A DNA stretch of 64,000 nucleotides, taken from assembly GCA_041940025.1 (NCBI GenBank), contig JBGTSY010000007.1:62001-126000 (forward strand). The letters run 5' to 3'. The DNA comes from UBA5859 sp041940025 (GTDB lineage: Bacteria > Pseudomonadota > Gammaproteobacteria > UBA5859). The notes below the pieces were generated by a model, which saw only the letters and a program-made list of their open reading frames with translations, ran no database searches and was not told the origin of the DNA. This document shows positions 63,442 to 64,000 of the stretch, one piece after another (within the stretch, counting starts at the first letter, position 1; each line of letters starts with the position of its first letter). The position numbers were made by a program, and so were the translations under genes.

Positions 63442-64000
63442 TTACAATCTTGACTCTACTAATCCCAAGGAAATTAGCGCCAGCAAGAAGGCGAGAATGC
63501 CTATCCAGCCCGCCAAAGCCCAAATCGTTGCTCGCCTCGCGCGAGTCGCCTGCCACCAGGTTCGAGGACGAATATCCTGAATAAAGAAGGTAGCGATTGC
63601 AGCCAGATTGATACAGGTCACATTTGTAGTAGCCAATATAAGCGCATTAAACGCCAACACGCTATGTCCCGCCGTCAATAACATCCCGGCCACCACAAGT
63701 GGCGGTAACAGTGCCACTGCTACCATCACGCCCACCATTACTGCTGGTACTCCCCCTGTAAATGCCATGGCGCCGGCAGCTCCAGCCGCGATGGCTAACA
63801 AGATATCAGTGAGATTGGGCGCCGTGCGTGCCACTATCTGCGGGGTACTGGGATCTACGGAAAACATAAGTCCCATGGCAGCAGATAAAAATGCGACCAC
63901 CCCCACACCAGCCACAATCGACTGCAACGATTGTTTCACCAGATGTTTGTCAGCAAGGATCACCGCCAGCGATAGCGCAATGTTTGGACCCAGTAAGGGC
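63442..64000 (-). CDS. DUF389/TIGR00341 membrane protein (5' end outside window)
   Basis: The C-terminal 186 codons of a DUF389 (TIGR00341) membrane protein, which has unknown function. The frame is open to base 64000 and reads PLLGPNIALSLAVILAD there, a family block. Several hydrophobic helices follow with the typical GVPAVMVGVMVAVALLPPLVVAGMLL and NVTCINLAAIATFF. The N-terminal half is outside the window. The protein sits in the inner membrane. Confidence 0.88.
   Translation of the reverse strand, partial: PLLGPNIALSLAVILADKHLVKQSLQSIVAGVGVVAFLSAAMGLMFSVDPSTPQIVARTAPNLTDILLAIAAGAAGAMAFTGGVPAVMVGVMVAVALLPPLVVAGMLLTAGHSVLAFNALILATTNVTCINLAAIATFFIQDIRPRTWWQATRARRATIWALAGWIGILAFLLALISLGLVESRL

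Overview
This is chromosomal DNA from a gammaproteobacterium of moderate G+C content. The assignment rests on genes that are close to enteric or pseudomonad versions: rimO, nfo, the divergent maoP-hdfR pair, a cpxP/cpxRA-type locus, an OxyR whose two redox cysteines fall at positions 199 and 208, the RimK cluster and a bifunctional glutathionylspermidine synthetase/amidase. The genus cannot be named from the sequence. No plasmid, phage, IS element or CRISPR array was seen. Ten Ns at 34919-34928 mark an assembly gap inside a gene.

Layout. 1-6.4 kb: end of rimO, an indoleamine 2,3-dioxygenase-like enzyme, an AlkB-type membrane hydroxylase, an msrA-radical SAM operon with a consensus LexA box at its start, tRNA-Arg(UCG) and a PEBP lipoprotein. 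6.5-16 kb: an alpha/beta hydrolase, a lipoprotein, a large DUF1631 protein, a membrane-anchored TPR protein with about 19 repeats, and nfo. 16-21 kb: a small exported protein with a probable AUU start, maoP-hdfR, a cytochrome c lipoprotein, and a Cpx-like two-component system divergent from a CpxP/Spy protein with a CpxR box between them. 21-31.5 kb: a Glu/Leu/Phe/Val dehydrogenase behind an FNR-like site, a decayed 2-oxoacid:ferredoxin oxidoreductase beta subunit, an acyl-CoA synthetase, an aminotransferase, a hybrid histidine kinase, a second hydrolase, a LysE exporter and an amidohydrolase broken by one in-frame UGA. 32-36.5 kb: sparse, with a thioesterase, a cold-shock gene with promoter and long leader, an unknown protein across the gap and a DUF411 lipoprotein.

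36.5-40 kb: a tight operon of a 54-aa ORF, an MBL-fold RNA-processing nuclease, a LOG protein and a tandem universal stress protein. 41-44.6 kb: an AT-rich, possibly acquired operon that starts with a 61-aa cysteine-rich ORF and continues with an alpha/beta hydrolase, a sulfotransferase and a UGT-like glycosyltransferase. It is the best candidate for an undescribed system, either a modified peptide or a sulfated glycoconjugate. 45.7-52.3 kb: divergent gap and pgi, the RimB-like protease, RimK and AstE-like cluster, and zntB. 52.4-64 kb: a large MscS-family channel, a dicarboxylate symporter, oxyR divergent from katG-dps, a short enoyl-CoA hydratase remnant, gss, and the end of a DUF389 membrane protein.

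Together the genes emphasise redox and envelope stress: MsrA, OxyR-KatG-Dps, glutathionylspermidine, Cpx and Usp. Several broken genes (2-oxoacid oxidoreductase, amidohydrolase, enoyl-CoA hydratase) and long gene-poor gaps suggest that gene decay is under way. All family calls come from reading the sequence, and no database search was run.
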